Origin: Brevundimonas sp. UBA7635
Lineage (GTDB): Bacteria; Pseudomonadota; Alphaproteobacteria; Caulobacterales; Caulobacteraceae
DNA: 20,058 nt
Direction of reading: 5' to 3'
NCBI GenBank assembly: GCA_002483865.1
Contig: DLIT01000170.1
Coordinates: 1 to 20,058 of the forward strand
How positions within the stretch are numbered: the first letter of the stretch is position 1; every line of letters starts with the position of its first letter. The notes below the pieces were generated by a model that had not been told where the DNA came from, made no database searches, and saw nothing but the letters and a program-made list of their open reading frames with translations. Both the position numbers and the translations under genes were made by a program. Positions 6,952 through 15,308 of the stretch are shown piece by piece.

Positions 6952-8508
6952 TCAGGACGCCGCCAGGGCGTCCTCTACCAGCTTCTGGATAGCCGGATAA
7001 TCGGTTTTGCCGGTGCCCAGGACGGGCACGGCATCAACCTTGATGATCTTTTTGGGCACGGCCAGTTCGGACGCTCCGTTCTCACGCGCCCATTCGGACA
7101 GGCGGGCAGGGGCCGCACCATCCTGGGTGCTGATCAGGATCAGGCGCTCGCCTTTCTTGCTGTCCGGTACGGACACCACGGCATTGGAGGCGTCGGGCCA
7201 CACGGCATTGGCCATGCCCTCCACCGCAGTCAGGGAAACCATCTCGCCCCCGATCTTGGCGAAGCGCTTGGCCCGACCCAGGATGGTGATGTAGCCCTCA
7301 TGGTCGATATCGACGATGTCGCCCGTGTCGTGCCAACCATCGACCAGCGGCTCGACCCTCATCGGATCATCCGCAGAGATATAGCCGTCCATGACATTGG
7401 GGCCGCGCAGGAACAGGCGGCCACCGACGTCGATGCCGTCGACAGGCTCGACCCGATATTCCATGCCCGGCATGATCTGGCCGACCGTGCCGGGGCGGTT
7501 ACGGTCGGGATGATTGACGGCCACAACGGGAGCGGCCTCGGTCGCGCCATAGCCTTCCAGCAGCTCCACGCCGCCAAACTTGGCGTTGAACACCTGGCGG
7601 GTTTCCTCGCGGACCTTCTCGGCCCCGGCCACCGCGAATTGCAAGGTGGCAAAGTCACCGGGCTCTGCCACGCGGGCATACTGGTTCAGGAAGGTGTCCG
7701 TGGCGAACAGGATCGAGGCCTTCAGCTGGGGCAGCAGGTCGGTGATCTGCTTGGCGTGAAGCGGTGATGGATATTGAAACGCCTTCAGTCCCTGCAGCAC
7801 AGGCAGGATGACGCCGCCGGTCAGGCCGAAACTGTGGAAGGTGGGCAGGGGATTGAACATCACCCATTCCGGCTTCAGATCGATGTGGGCCGCCACCTGA
7901 CGGGCATTGGCCACCAGATTCTTCTGGCTCAACACCACGCCCTTGGGCGCACCAAAGCTGCCTGACGTGAACAACACCACGCCCGGCGAGCCTGGATCGG
8001 TCTTCACACGGAATCGCTTGGGGGCCATGCCGGCGGTCAGGCCGTAGAGCTTGTCCTTCAGGCCGATGGTCTGGCGCACGTCGTCCAGCCAGATGACCTC
8101 TGCCACCTGGCCCAGTGCCTCGACCAGGTCGTCCAGCTTGGCCTGATTGATAAAACGCTTGGCCGACAGGATCTTGCTGACGCCAGCGGTGTGCAGCGCG
8201 GCCTTAAGGTTGGCTTCGCCTGCAGTAAAGTTCAGCATCACCGGTACGCGGCCAAAAGCGTGCAGGGCAAAGAAGGTCACCACCACGCCGGCGCTGGAAG
8301 GCAGCAGAATGCCGACCCGTTCCCCTTCCTTCGTCATGCCCGCGATCTTGCGCCCCAGAACGAAGGCGGCGCGGATCAGGCCGGTATAGGTCAGAGGGTG
8401 GCGGTCCTGGTCTTCCAGAATCTCCTTGTCGCCATACCGAGCGCGAGCCTCGATCAGGGCGTCGAACAGGGAGTCTTCATAGACCGTGGGATCCAGGGCA
8501 GCCCGCAA
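6952..8508 (-). CDS. AMP-dependent acyl-ACP/acyl-CoA synthetase (Aas C-terminal-type)
   Basis: A 518-residue cytoplasmic or peripheral membrane enzyme that activates fatty acids with ATP through an acyl-adenylate. Adenylation motifs are LFTSGSFGAPKGVVLS (phosphate loop, about 179-194), GYGATEAAP, the WHDTGD motif, GRAKRFAKIGGEMVS (hinge) and the C-terminal lysine in GTGKTDYP. The N-terminal stretch (YGDKEILEDQDRHPLTY, FFALHAFGRVPVMLNFTAG) closely resembles the acyl-ACP synthetase half of Aas, but there is no acyltransferase domain. The start is the TTG at 8506-8508: AAGGAGA at 8515-8521 (minus strand) lies six bases before it. A longer version from a TTG at 8548-8550 would read through that site. 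It is divergent from lipA; likely role is fatty-acid recycling. Confidence 0.88.
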   Translation of the reverse strand: MRAALDPTVYEDSLFDALIEARARYGDKEILEDQDRHPLTYTGLIRAAFVLGRKIAGMTKEGERVGILLPSSAGVVVTFFALHAFGRVPVMLNFTAGEANLKAALHTAGVSKILSAKRFINQAKLDDLVEALGQVAEVIWLDDVRQTIGLKDKLYGLTAGMAPKRFRVKTDPGSPGVVLFTSGSFGAPKGVVLSQKNLVANARQVAAHIDLKPEWVMFNPLPTFHSFGLTGGVILPVLQGLKAFQYPSPLHAKQITDLLPQLKASILFATDTFLNQYARVAEPGDFATLQFAVAGAEKVREETRQVFNAKFGGVELLEGYGATEAAPVVAVNHPDRNRPGTVGQIMPGMEYRVEPVDGIDVGGRLFLRGPNVMDGYISADDPMRVEPLVDGWHDTGDIVDIDHEGYITILGRAKRFAKIGGEMVSLTAVEGMANAVWPDASNAVVSVPDSKKGERLILISTQDGAAPARLSEWARENGASELAVPKKIIKVDAVPVLGTGKTDYPAIQKLVEDALAAS

Positions 8509-8514
8509 GCGGAT

Positions 8515-8521
8515 TCTCCTT
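8515..8521 (-). promoter_or_regulatory. Shine-Dalgarno site that fixes the TTG start of the acyl-ACP synthetase
   Basis: AAGGAGA on the minus strand ends six bases before the TTG at 8508-8506. No ATG in this frame lies nearby, so the ribosome-binding site decides the start. The rest of the 191-base divergent gap to lipA (8509-8699) holds short dyads, for example TGACGTAAAGTCA near 8565-8577 and TGCGT/ACGCA at 8617-8631, but no convincing promoter. Confidence 0.7.
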
Positions 8522-8699
8522 CGAGGGGCTGAACGCCCTCTGGGTGACAAAGGCGGGGAAACTAATGACGTAAAGTCAGCTTGAAAAGATGCGTAACGTC
8601 GCGTGAAGCATTCCGCTGCGTCAGAAACGCACTGTGGGTTGCCATTATGGGCCGGAAAGACGACATAGCCCCTTCTGCACAGGAGCCAGACCGCCCGTT

Positions 8700-9662
8700 A
8701 TGGTCACGCTGATCAATACCCTGACAAAGTCGCCTTCCGAGCTGCGTCACCCGGAAAAACAGAACCGCCCCGATTCCGTGGTTCTGAAGAAGCCCGACTG
8801 GCTGCGCGTAAAGGCTCCTGGTTCGGGCCAGTATAATGCGACCAAGGACATTGTCCGGTCCAAGGGCCTTGTGACGGTTTGCGAGGAAGCCGCCTGCCCA
8901 AACATCGGCGAGTGCTGGAGCCAGAAGCACGCCACCCTGATGATCATGGGTGACACCTGCACACGCGCCTGCGCCTTCTGCAACGTCAAGACGGGCCTGC
9001 CGCAGCCGCTGGACCCGGAAGAACCGGGCAAGGTAGGTCTGGCTGTCCAGCAGATGGGTCTGAATCACGTCGTGATCACTTCGGTGGACCGCGATGACGT
9101 GGCCGATGGCGGGGCCGCCCACTTTGCCGAAGTGGTGCGCCAGATCCGTATCCAGGCACCGAACACCACGATTGAAATCCTGACGCCTGACTTCCTGCGC
9201 AAGGATGGCGCGGCGGCGGTCATGATCGACGCCCAGCCGGACGTCTTCAACCACAACCTGGAGACGGTCCCGCGCCTGTATCTGAAGATTCGTCCGGGTG
9301 CCCGTTACTTCCACTCCCTGCGCCTGCTGCAGATGGTCAAGGAGCGCGACCCGAACCAGTTCACCAAGTCCGGCATCATGGTCGGCCTTGGGGAGACCAA
9401 GGAAGAGGTCATGCAGGTTATGGATGATATGCGCTCGGCGGGCGTCGACTTCATCACCATCGGCCAATACCTGCAGCCGACCCGCAAGCACGCCGCGATT
9501 GATCGTTTCGTTACGCCTGAAGAGTTCAAGGCCTATGAGGCGATCGCCCGTGCCAAGGGCTTCCTGATGGTGTCGTCGTCGCCGCTGACCCGTTCGTCGC
9601 ACCATGCTGGCGATGACTTCGCCCGCCTGAAGGCGGCCCGTGAAGCCCAGCTGCGCCGCTAA
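8700..9662 (+). CDS. lipA: Lipoyl synthase LipA
   Basis: LipA is a cytoplasmic radical-SAM enzyme that inserts two sulfur atoms into octanoyl groups on lipoyl domains, making the cofactor for pyruvate and other 2-oxoacid dehydrogenases. At 320 residues it is full length. The auxiliary 4Fe-4S cluster cysteines are C61, C66 and C72 in [13 protein letters not shown], and the radical-SAM cysteines are C87, C91 and C94 in CTRACAFC. The conserved C-terminal RSS motif occurs as RSSHH (298-302). The ATG at 8700 is chosen because the family N-terminus begins there; AGGAG at 8681-8685 is somewhat far upstream. It heads a cluster with the coq10-like gene 7 bases downstream. Its substrates PdhB and PdhC are encoded about 6 kb away. 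Confidence 0.96.
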   Translation: MVTLINTLTKSPSELRHPEKQNRPDSVVLKKPDWLRVKAPGSGQYNATKDIVRSKGLVTVCEEAACPNIGECWSQKHATLMIMGDTCTRACAFCNVKTGLPQPLDPEEPGKVGLAVQQMGLNHVVITSVDRDDVADGGAAHFAEVVRQIRIQAPNTTIEILTPDFLRKDGAAAVMIDAQPDVFNHNLETVPRLYLKIRPGARYFHSLRLLQMVKERDPNQFTKSGIMVGLGETKEEVMQVMDDMRSAGVDFITIGQYLQPTRKHAAIDRFVTPEEFKAYEAIARAKGFLMVSSSPLTRSSHHAGDDFARLKAAREAQLRR

Positions 9663-9669
9663 GTCCTGA

Positions 9670-10122
9670 ATGGCTATACACCGACTTACGCGCATTCTTC
9701 CCTATGCGCCCCAGGATCTGGCCCGGATGGTCGCCGATGTGGAGGCTTATCCGGCCTTCGTGCCCTGGCTGACCTCTATGCGCGTCTGGAACAAGCGCGA
9801 TGAAGCACCTGGCATCCATGTTCTGGACGCTGAGGCCGGAGTCGGTTTTGCTTTTCTGAGCGAGCGGTTCTCCACCTGGGTGCGACATGACACTGCGGCT
9901 CCCAAGGTCGAGGTCGGGTTGATCCGCGGCCCCTTCAAACATCTGCGCAATCGCTGGGAATTTCACCCCCACCCCGACGGGACAAGGCTGGAGTTCATGA
10001 TCGATTTCGCCTTCAAATCCCGCGTTCTTGACCTGATGCTTCAGGCCAACTTTGACCGGGCTGTCGAAAAGCTGATTCAGTGCTTCGAGAGCAGGGCCAA
10101 GGTCCTTTACGGCAAGGGATAG
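9670..10122 (+). CDS. Coq10/RatA-family START-domain protein, probable ubiquinone-binding
   Basis: A 150-residue single-domain SRPBCC (START-like) protein. The N-terminus LPYAPQDLARMVADVEAYPAFVPWL and the C-terminus ARFxxDLMLQANFDRAVEKLIQCFE-type helix follow the Coq10/RatA pattern (YPxFVPWC, then FxxAFxxRA); here WL replaces the usual WC. Coq10 homologues bind ubiquinone and support its use in respiration; the E. coli member RatA was reported to affect ribosome association, so databases give both names. In Alphaproteobacteria the gene commonly sits directly after lipA, as here, which favours the respiratory role. The ATG begins 7 bases after the lipA stop, and the FAD oxidoreductase follows after 6 bases, indicating one operon. 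Confidence 0.88.
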   Translation: MAIHRLTRILPYAPQDLARMVADVEAYPAFVPWLTSMRVWNKRDEAPGIHVLDAEAGVGFAFLSERFSTWVRHDTAAPKVEVGLIRGPFKHLRNRWEFHPHPDGTRLEFMIDFAFKSRVLDLMLQANFDRAVEKLIQCFESRAKVLYGKG

Positions 10123-10128
10123 ACGATC

Positions 10129-11253
10129 ATGGGCGCGCCTTTCGACTTTGATGCAACGGTCGTGGGCGCGGGTGCCGTAGGTCTGGCCTGCGGACGGGCC
10201 CTGGCCTTGCGAGGGCTAACCGTTCTGGTCCTCGAAAAGGAAGCCGCCATCGGGCAGGGCGTGTCGTCGCGCAACTCCGAGGTCATCCATGGCGGCCTCT
10301 ACTATCCAACTGGTTCGCTGAAAGCGCGCTTCTGCGTGCAGGGGCGTCGGCTGCTCTATGATTTTCTGGAAAGCCACAAGATCGAGCACTGGAAGTGCGG
10401 CAAGCTGGTGGTTGCCACCGATGAAACCGAGGTGGAGCGGATCGAGGCCATTTATCGGCAGGGCCTGATCAACGAGGTCGGAGGACTCGACCGCCTTTCC
10501 GGCGCGCAGGCGCGGGCGTTGGAGCCTGAACTGAATGCCCACGCGGCCATCCTGTCACCCGAGAGTGGGGTTTTCGACAGTCACGGCTATATGCTGGCCC
10601 TGCAGGGCGAGATCGAGGCTGCGGGCGGCAATGTCGTGACCTCGGCACCGTTCGAGGGCGCAACGCCCCTGCCGGGCGGAGGCTTTGACGTCCGGGTCGG
10701 CGGGGAGGGGGCCATGCGCCTGACCTCGCGCCTGCTGGTAACGGCTTCAGGCCTGGGCGCGCAGGCGGTTGCAGCCACCGTCGAAGGCTATCCCGCATCC
10801 GACATTCCGGCTCGCCACCTGGGCAAGGGGATTTATTTCCGCCTGACTGGCAAGGCCCCGTTTAATCGGCTGATCTATCCGCCGCCGATACCAGGAGCCC
10901 TGGGCACCCACTATCGAAAGGACCTGGGCGGGCAGGGCGTGTTCGGACCCGATCTGACCTATGTCGAAACGGAAGACTATTCGGTCGATCCGACCCAGGC
11001 GCGGGCGTTTGCCGATTATATACGCCGCTTCTGGCCGGACGTGCGGGCTGAAGGCCTGACGCCGGATTATGCGGGCCTGCGCCCCAAGCTGCACGGCCCC
11101 GGAGAGGTCCAGCCTGACTTTCAGTTGCACGACCGCTCGCGTCACGGCCTGGATGGTCTGATGGCCCTGTTCGGCATCGAAAGCCCTGGTCTGACCTCCT
11201 CCCTGGCTATCGGGGAAGCGGTCGCCAGGAACCTGTGCGGTAGCGAATCATGA
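10129..11253 (+). CDS. FAD-dependent oxidoreductase, L-2-hydroxyglutarate oxidase-like (DAO family)
   Basis: A 374-residue flavoprotein. The dinucleotide-binding motif VVGAGAVGLACGRAL lies at 11-25 and ends at a conserved acidic residue in VLEKE. SSRNSEVIHGGLYYPTGSLK (46-65) closely matches the L-2-hydroxyglutarate dehydrogenase/oxidase (LhgO/L2HGDH) group, which oxidises L-2-hydroxyglutarate to 2-oxoglutarate and passes electrons to the quinone pool. The C-terminal GLRPKLHGPGE and GIESPGLTSSLAIGE are also typical. Related enzymes of the DAO family could use other hydroxy- or amino acids, so the substrate is probable rather than proven. It follows the coq10-like gene after 6 bases, a fitting neighbour for a quinone-linked enzyme. 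Its TGA overlaps the next ATG (ATGA). Confidence 0.85.
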   Translation: MGAPFDFDATVVGAGAVGLACGRALALRGLTVLVLEKEAAIGQGVSSRNSEVIHGGLYYPTGSLKARFCVQGRRLLYDFLESHKIEHWKCGKLVVATDETEVERIEAIYRQGLINEVGGLDRLSGAQARALEPELNAHAAILSPESGVFDSHGYMLALQGEIEAAGGNVVTSAPFEGATPLPGGGFDVRVGGEGAMRLTSRLLVTASGLGAQAVAATVEGYPASDIPARHLGKGIYFRLTGKAPFNRLIYPPPIPGALGTHYRKDLGGQGVFGPDLTYVETEDYSVDPTQARAFADYIRRFWPDVRAEGLTPDYAGLRPKLHGPGEVQPDFQLHDRSRHGLDGLMALFGIESPGLTSSLAIGEAVARNLCGSES

Positions 11254-11813
11254 CCGAGCGCGAAAAGATGCTGGCCGGCCTGGCCTATCACGCCGCTGAT
11301 GCCGATCTGGTGGCCGGTCGAGCGCGGGCCTTGGCCCTGACCATGCAGATTAACCAGGAAACCGACACGATGAGGCGTCAGGCCCTGGTCAACCGTCTGG
11401 TGGATGCGGTGGATGGCGCGGCCGTCATCATGCCCGGCTTTTATTGCGACTATGGGGTCAATATTCACCTGGGGCACCGGGCCTTCGTCAATGGCAACTG
11501 CGTCTTCCTGGACTGCGCCGAAATCCACGTAGGTGACGATTTTCAGTGCGGGCCGGGGGTCCAGCTGTTGACGCCAGAGCATCCTCTCGACGCAAGCTTG
11601 CGTAGGTCCGGCGTGGAAAGCGCCCGACCCATTCGTATTGGTCATGATGCCTGGATCGGCGGCGGTGCCATAATTCTGGCGGGGGTTACCATTGGAGATC
11701 GCGTCGTGATCGGCGCGGGATCGGTCGTTACCCGCGATCTGCCTTCCGATGTTGTGGCGGTCGGCAACCCGGCGCGCATCATCAAACGGCGAGCCAGCGA
11801 CGAATCACTCTAA
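11250..11813 (+). CDS. Maltose O-acetyltransferase-like hexapeptide acetyltransferase
   Basis: A 187-residue cytoplasmic acetyl-CoA-dependent O-acetyltransferase of the LacA/Maa/NodL group. The N-terminal Mac domain is visible as MTEREKMLAGLAYHAADADL. A left-handed beta-helix of hexapeptide repeats follows (for example IHLGHR, VGDDFQ, IGHDAWIGGGAIILAGVTIG, VVIGAGSVV). H111 in LLTPEHPLD is the expected catalytic histidine, and VAVGNPARIIK is the conserved end. The acceptor sugar is not known; maltose and glucose are acceptors in the named family. The start overlaps the upstream oxidoreductase stop in an ATGA junction, so it is translationally coupled and is the last gene of the lipA cluster. 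Confidence 0.88.
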   Translation: MTEREKMLAGLAYHAADADLVAGRARALALTMQINQETDTMRRQALVNRLVDAVDGAAVIMPGFYCDYGVNIHLGHRAFVNGNCVFLDCAEIHVGDDFQCGPGVQLLTPEHPLDASLRRSGVESARPIRIGHDAWIGGGAIILAGVTIGDRVVIGAGSVVTRDLPSDVVAVGNPARIIKRRASDESL

Positions 11814-11856
11814 TCGAGTGGCAGCCTCGGGATACCGCCAATTGTCGGTGCCACTC
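11806..11856 (+). repeat. Inverted repeats with a shared arm at the maa-like gene end
   Basis: GAGTGGCA (11816-11823) pairs perfectly with TGCCACTC (11849-11856) around a 25-base loop. The first five bases of that arm can also pair with CACTC (11806-11810), which lies at the end of the coding sequence, so two hairpins exclude each other. No T-run follows, so a role as terminator is only a guess. Confidence 0.35.
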
Positions 11857-11863
11857 AGCCTGA

Positions 11864-11896
11864 TTGTCAGGTTTTAGGCGTCTGCAGCCCTATAAT
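11864..11896 (+). promoter_or_regulatory. Possible rpmF promoter
   Basis: A perfect TATAAT at 11891-11896 stands out in this GC-rich DNA, 150 bases before rpmF. The best -35-like hexamer, TTGTCA (11864-11869), is 21 bases upstream, longer than the usual spacing, so the -35 assignment is weak. Confidence 0.35.
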
Positions 11897-11968
11897 GCAC
11901 GCGATGACCCGGTTTCTGCCGGAGCGACTTGAAATCCTTTCCGTCTTCATGCATAAGCCCGCCCTCGC

Positions 11969-12006
11969 GTGGCGGCTCTTATCGGGGGGCCGCCGCTGTT
12001 GTTTTC
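11969..12006 (+). terminator. Terminator- or attenuator-like hairpin in the rpmF leader
   Basis: GTGGCGGC (11969-11976) pairs with GCCGCCGC (11989-11996) using one G-T pair, with a 12-base loop, and is followed by the T-rich TGTTGTTTTC. It lies 40 bases before rpmF and downstream of the TATAAT at 11891. It could end read-through from the lipA cluster or attenuate rpmF. An upstream GCCCGCC (11957-11963) could compete for the left arm. Confidence 0.42.
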
Positions 12007-12045
12007 GCGTCTTTACGGCGCACCGACTTAGAGATTGAGACGGAC

Positions 12046-12228
12046 ATGGCCGTTCCGAAGCGCAAAGTATCTCCCTCGCGTCGCAACATGCGCCGCGCCC
12101 ACGACGCCCTGGGCACCAATGCCTACGTCGAGGACAAGGACACCGGCGAGCTGAAGCGCCCGCACCACATCGACCTGAAGAGCGGCACCTACCGCGGTCG
12201 TCAGGTTCTCACGCCCAAGGAAGACTAA
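12046..12228 (+). CDS. rpmF: 50S ribosomal protein L32
   Basis: A 60-residue basic ribosomal protein of the large subunit. The start [20 protein letters not shown] is the classic L32 N-terminus, and the tail GTYRGRQVL is typical of alphaproteobacterial L32. No cysteines are present, so this is the zinc-free form. The start is the ATG at 12046; an in-frame extension upstream is not L32-like. Unlike many bacteria it is not next to yceD and plsX; it stands alone between the lipA cluster and eno, with a structured leader before it and a strong terminator after it. Confidence 0.97.
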   Translation: MAVPKRKVSPSRRNMRRAHDALGTNAYVEDKDTGELKRPHHIDLKSGTYRGRQVLTPKED

Positions 12229-12270
12229 GGTCTCCTGACGTGTGACCGGCTTATTGCCGGACCAGATCTT

Positions 12271-12303
12271 AAACGGCGCACGAGCTGATCGTGCGCCGTT
12301 TTC
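12271..12303 (+). terminator. Rho-independent terminator of rpmF
   Basis: A 13-base-pair perfect stem, AAACGGCGCACGA (12271-12283) with TCGTGCGCCGTTT (12289-12301) and loop GCTGA, runs into a short T-run. A smaller hairpin, CCGGC/GCCGG at 12246-12260, precedes it. Confidence 0.9.
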
Positions 12304-12334
12304 GCATTTCAACGCCCTATCACGGTCACGAGTG

Positions 12335-13681
<1,347 letters not shown>

Positions 13682-13712
13682 GCCCGGCCCGGATCCCGCA
13701 TCCGGCCTGGAC

Positions 13713-13750
13713 ACGCCGCCTCCGAACCTCGGGGGCGGCGTTCGCTTTTA
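13713..13750 (+). terminator. Rho-independent terminator of eno
   Basis: A 12-base-pair stem, ACGCCGCCTCCG (13713-13724) with CGGGGGCGGCGT (13730-13741; one T-G pair), loop AACCT, followed by TCGCTTTTA. It lies 31 bases after the eno stop. Confidence 0.88.
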
Positions 13751-13797
13751 TGGCCAAGCTACGGTTTGTTAGGCATTTTCGCTCATAGTCGAGCAAT

Positions 13798-13807
13798 CGT
13801 GATCACG
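13798..13807. promoter_or_regulatory. Palindrome upstream of the ftsB-like gene
   Basis: CGTGATCACG is a perfect 10-base palindrome six bases before the ribosome-binding site. It is flanked by GAGC at 13791 and GCTC at 13807, making a wider imperfect dyad. It could be an operator or an mRNA hairpin near the start site; no known regulator is recognised. Confidence 0.3.
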
Positions 13808-13812
13808 CTCAG

Positions 13813-13818
13813 AAGGAG
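13813..13818 (+). promoter_or_regulatory. Shine-Dalgarno site that fixes the TTG start of the ftsB-like gene
   Basis: AAGGAG lies nine bases before the TTG at 13828. The first in-frame ATG is at 13840, 21 bases from this site, too far to use it. Confidence 0.7.
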
Positions 13819-13827
13819 CGGTCAGTT

Positions 13828-14160
13828 TTGTTCGAGCAGATGAAGCCCTACCTGCCGTCCGCGTTCTTGCTGTTTATGATCGTCTACCTCGGCGTTCAGG
13901 CTCTGACCGGAGAGCGAGGACTGCTGAGCGGTGCCGAGCGAGCTGAATTGCTGGATCGTCGCGAGCGTCAGCTGGCCCGTCTAAATGAGCAAAGACAGGA
14001 TCTTGAGGTCCGGGTTCGTTACCTGCGTTCTGAGAGCCTCTCGCGTGATCTGCTGGAAGAGCGGGCGAGGGCGATCCTCGGCTTTGCCGACCCCCGTGAC
14101 TACGTGGTTCATCTCAATACGTCGATATCTGACCGTTCGAACACCACATTGTCGTCCTGA
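13828..14160 (+). CDS. Septum formation initiator, FtsB/DivIC-like
   Basis: A 110-residue bitopic membrane protein of the FtsB/DivIC family, part of the FtsQLB-type division complex that activates septal peptidoglycan synthesis. A short cytoplasmic N-terminus is followed by one transmembrane helix (about 9-27, LPSAFLLFMIVYLGVQAL). A coiled coil follows (about 37-72, rich in ELLDRRERQLARLNEQRQDL heptads), then the short LLEERARAILGFADPRDYVV motif typical of the family. The start is a TTG with a strong AAGGAG nine bases upstream. Location between eno and pdhA is conserved in many Alphaproteobacteria. The product is certain at family level; the exact name ftsB is by position and size. Confidence 0.87.
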   Translation: MFEQMKPYLPSAFLLFMIVYLGVQALTGERGLLSGAERAELLDRRERQLARLNEQRQDLEVRVRYLRSESLSRDLLEERARAILGFADPRDYVVHLNTSISDRSNTTLSS

Positions 14161-14162
14161 AC

Positions 14163-14236
14163 TATTGTTACAGTCACGGTTGCACGCTTTGCCTTTGGGG
14201 AACGAAGGCTGCTAAAGCCCTTTATCTGTAACGATA
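14163..14236 (+). promoter_or_regulatory. Long dyad in the pdhA leader
   Basis: TATTGTTACAG (14163-14173) is an inverted repeat of CTGTAACGATA (14226-14236), 11 positions with one G-T pair, around a 52-base centre. The centre holds GCCTT/AAGGC (14191-14195/14205-14209) and an overlapping GGCT/AGCC hairpin (14207-14210/14216-14219), plus a -10-like GCTAAAGC at 14211. A GAGTC (GANTC, the CcrM methylation site) follows at 14239. It may be a paired operator or a structured leader. Confidence 0.4.
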
Positions 14237-14276
14237 AAGAGTCCCTGAAATTGGGGGCGCAGCCGGGAGATGCCGG

Positions 14277-15305
14277 ATGGCGAAAGCCGCCGCTCAGAAA
14301 AACTCGCCGACAGCGGGCGACAAAATTCCAAACACCCCTCAGGCCTCCAAGGAAGACCTCCTGCGATTCTACCGCGAGATGGTCCTCATTCGTCGCTTTG
14401 AGGAGCGCGCAGGCCAGCTTTATGGCATGGGGCTGATCGGCGGCTTCTGCCACCTGTACATCGGTCAAGAAGCCGTAGCGGTTGGCGTGCAGGAAAGCGT
14501 CAAGCAGGGCCATGACAAGATCATCACCGGCTATCGCGACCACGGCCACATGCTGGCCGCGGGCATGGATCCCAACGAGGTCATGGCCGAGTTGACGGGC
14601 CGTATCGGTGGCTCGTCCAAGGGCAAGGGCGGCTCGATGCACATGTTCGACGTGCCGACCGGTTTCTACGGCGGTCACGGTATTGTGGGCGCTCAGGTGG
14701 CCCTGGGCACCGGCCTTGCCTTCGCAGGCAAGTATCGCGGCGACGACTCGGTTTCCTTTGTCTATTTCGGAGACGGGGCCTCGAACCAGGGTCAGGTCTA
14801 CGAGAGCTTCAATATGGCCCAGCTGTGGAAGCTGCCAGCCATCTACATCATCGAGAACAACCAGTACGCCATGGGCACGAGCATCGAGCGCTCGTCCTCG
14901 ACGACCGAGCTCTACATGCGCGGTGCCTCGTTCGGCATCCCGGGCGAGCAGGTTGATGGCATGGACGTCCTGGCTGTCCGCGACGCCACCGCCCGTGCGG
15001 TCGAGCGCGCTCGCAACGGCGAAGGCCCCTATATCCTTGAAGTGAAGACCTATCGCTATCGCGGGCACTCCATGTCCGACCCGGCGAAATACCGGACCAA
15101 GGAAGAGGTGGACGAGGTCAAGAAGACCCGTGACCCCATCGATCATCTGAAGACTCTCCTGGCCGCCGCCAAGGCGACTGAAGAAGAGCTGAAGGCCATC
15201 GACAACGAGGTGAAAGCCATCGTCGCCGAAGCCGTACAATTTGCCCAAGAGAGCCCGGAGCCCGACGCTTCCGAACTCTATACCGACGTCTACGTGGAGG
15301 CCTGA
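14277..15305 (+). CDS. pdhA: Pyruvate dehydrogenase E1 component, alpha subunit
   Basis: PdhA forms, with PdhB, the thiamine-diphosphate-dependent E1 that decarboxylates pyruvate and passes the acetyl group to lipoyl domains. The 342-residue length fits the alpha subunit of the heterotetrameric E1. The ThDP motif runs from GDG (165-167) to NN (194-195), with SNQGQVYESFNMAQLWKLPA between. GYRDHGHML (85-93) and the loop YRYRGHSMSDP (259-269) are the other landmarks; S265 or S267 sits where mitochondrial E1 is phosphorylated. GGGAG at 14265-14269 is seven bases before the ATG. It is the first gene of the PDH operon, with pdhB 3 bases downstream. Confidence 0.97.
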   Translation: MAKAAAQKNSPTAGDKIPNTPQASKEDLLRFYREMVLIRRFEERAGQLYGMGLIGGFCHLYIGQEAVAVGVQESVKQGHDKIITGYRDHGHMLAAGMDPNEVMAELTGRIGGSSKGKGGSMHMFDVPTGFYGGHGIVGAQVALGTGLAFAGKYRGDDSVSFVYFGDGASNQGQVYESFNMAQLWKLPAIYIIENNQYAMGTSIERSSSTTELYMRGASFGIPGEQVDGMDVLAVRDATARAVERARNGEGPYILEVKTYRYRGHSMSDPAKYRTKEEVDEVKKTRDPIDHLKTLLAAAKATEEELKAIDNEVKAIVAEAVQFAQESPEPDASELYTDVYVEA

Positions 15306-15308
15306 TCC

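Noticed and set aside
8562..9695. A 377-codon minus-strand frame opposite lipA
   Set aside because: lipA has all its catalytic cysteines in the other strand; this frame is a by-product of codon bias.
11904..12038. A 44-codon small ORF in the rpmF leader ([10 protein letters not shown]...), considered as a leader peptide
   Set aside because: It has no Shine-Dalgarno sequence, its ATG lies almost on the presumed transcript start, and its stop falls beyond the hairpin, so it does not fit a classical attenuator peptide.
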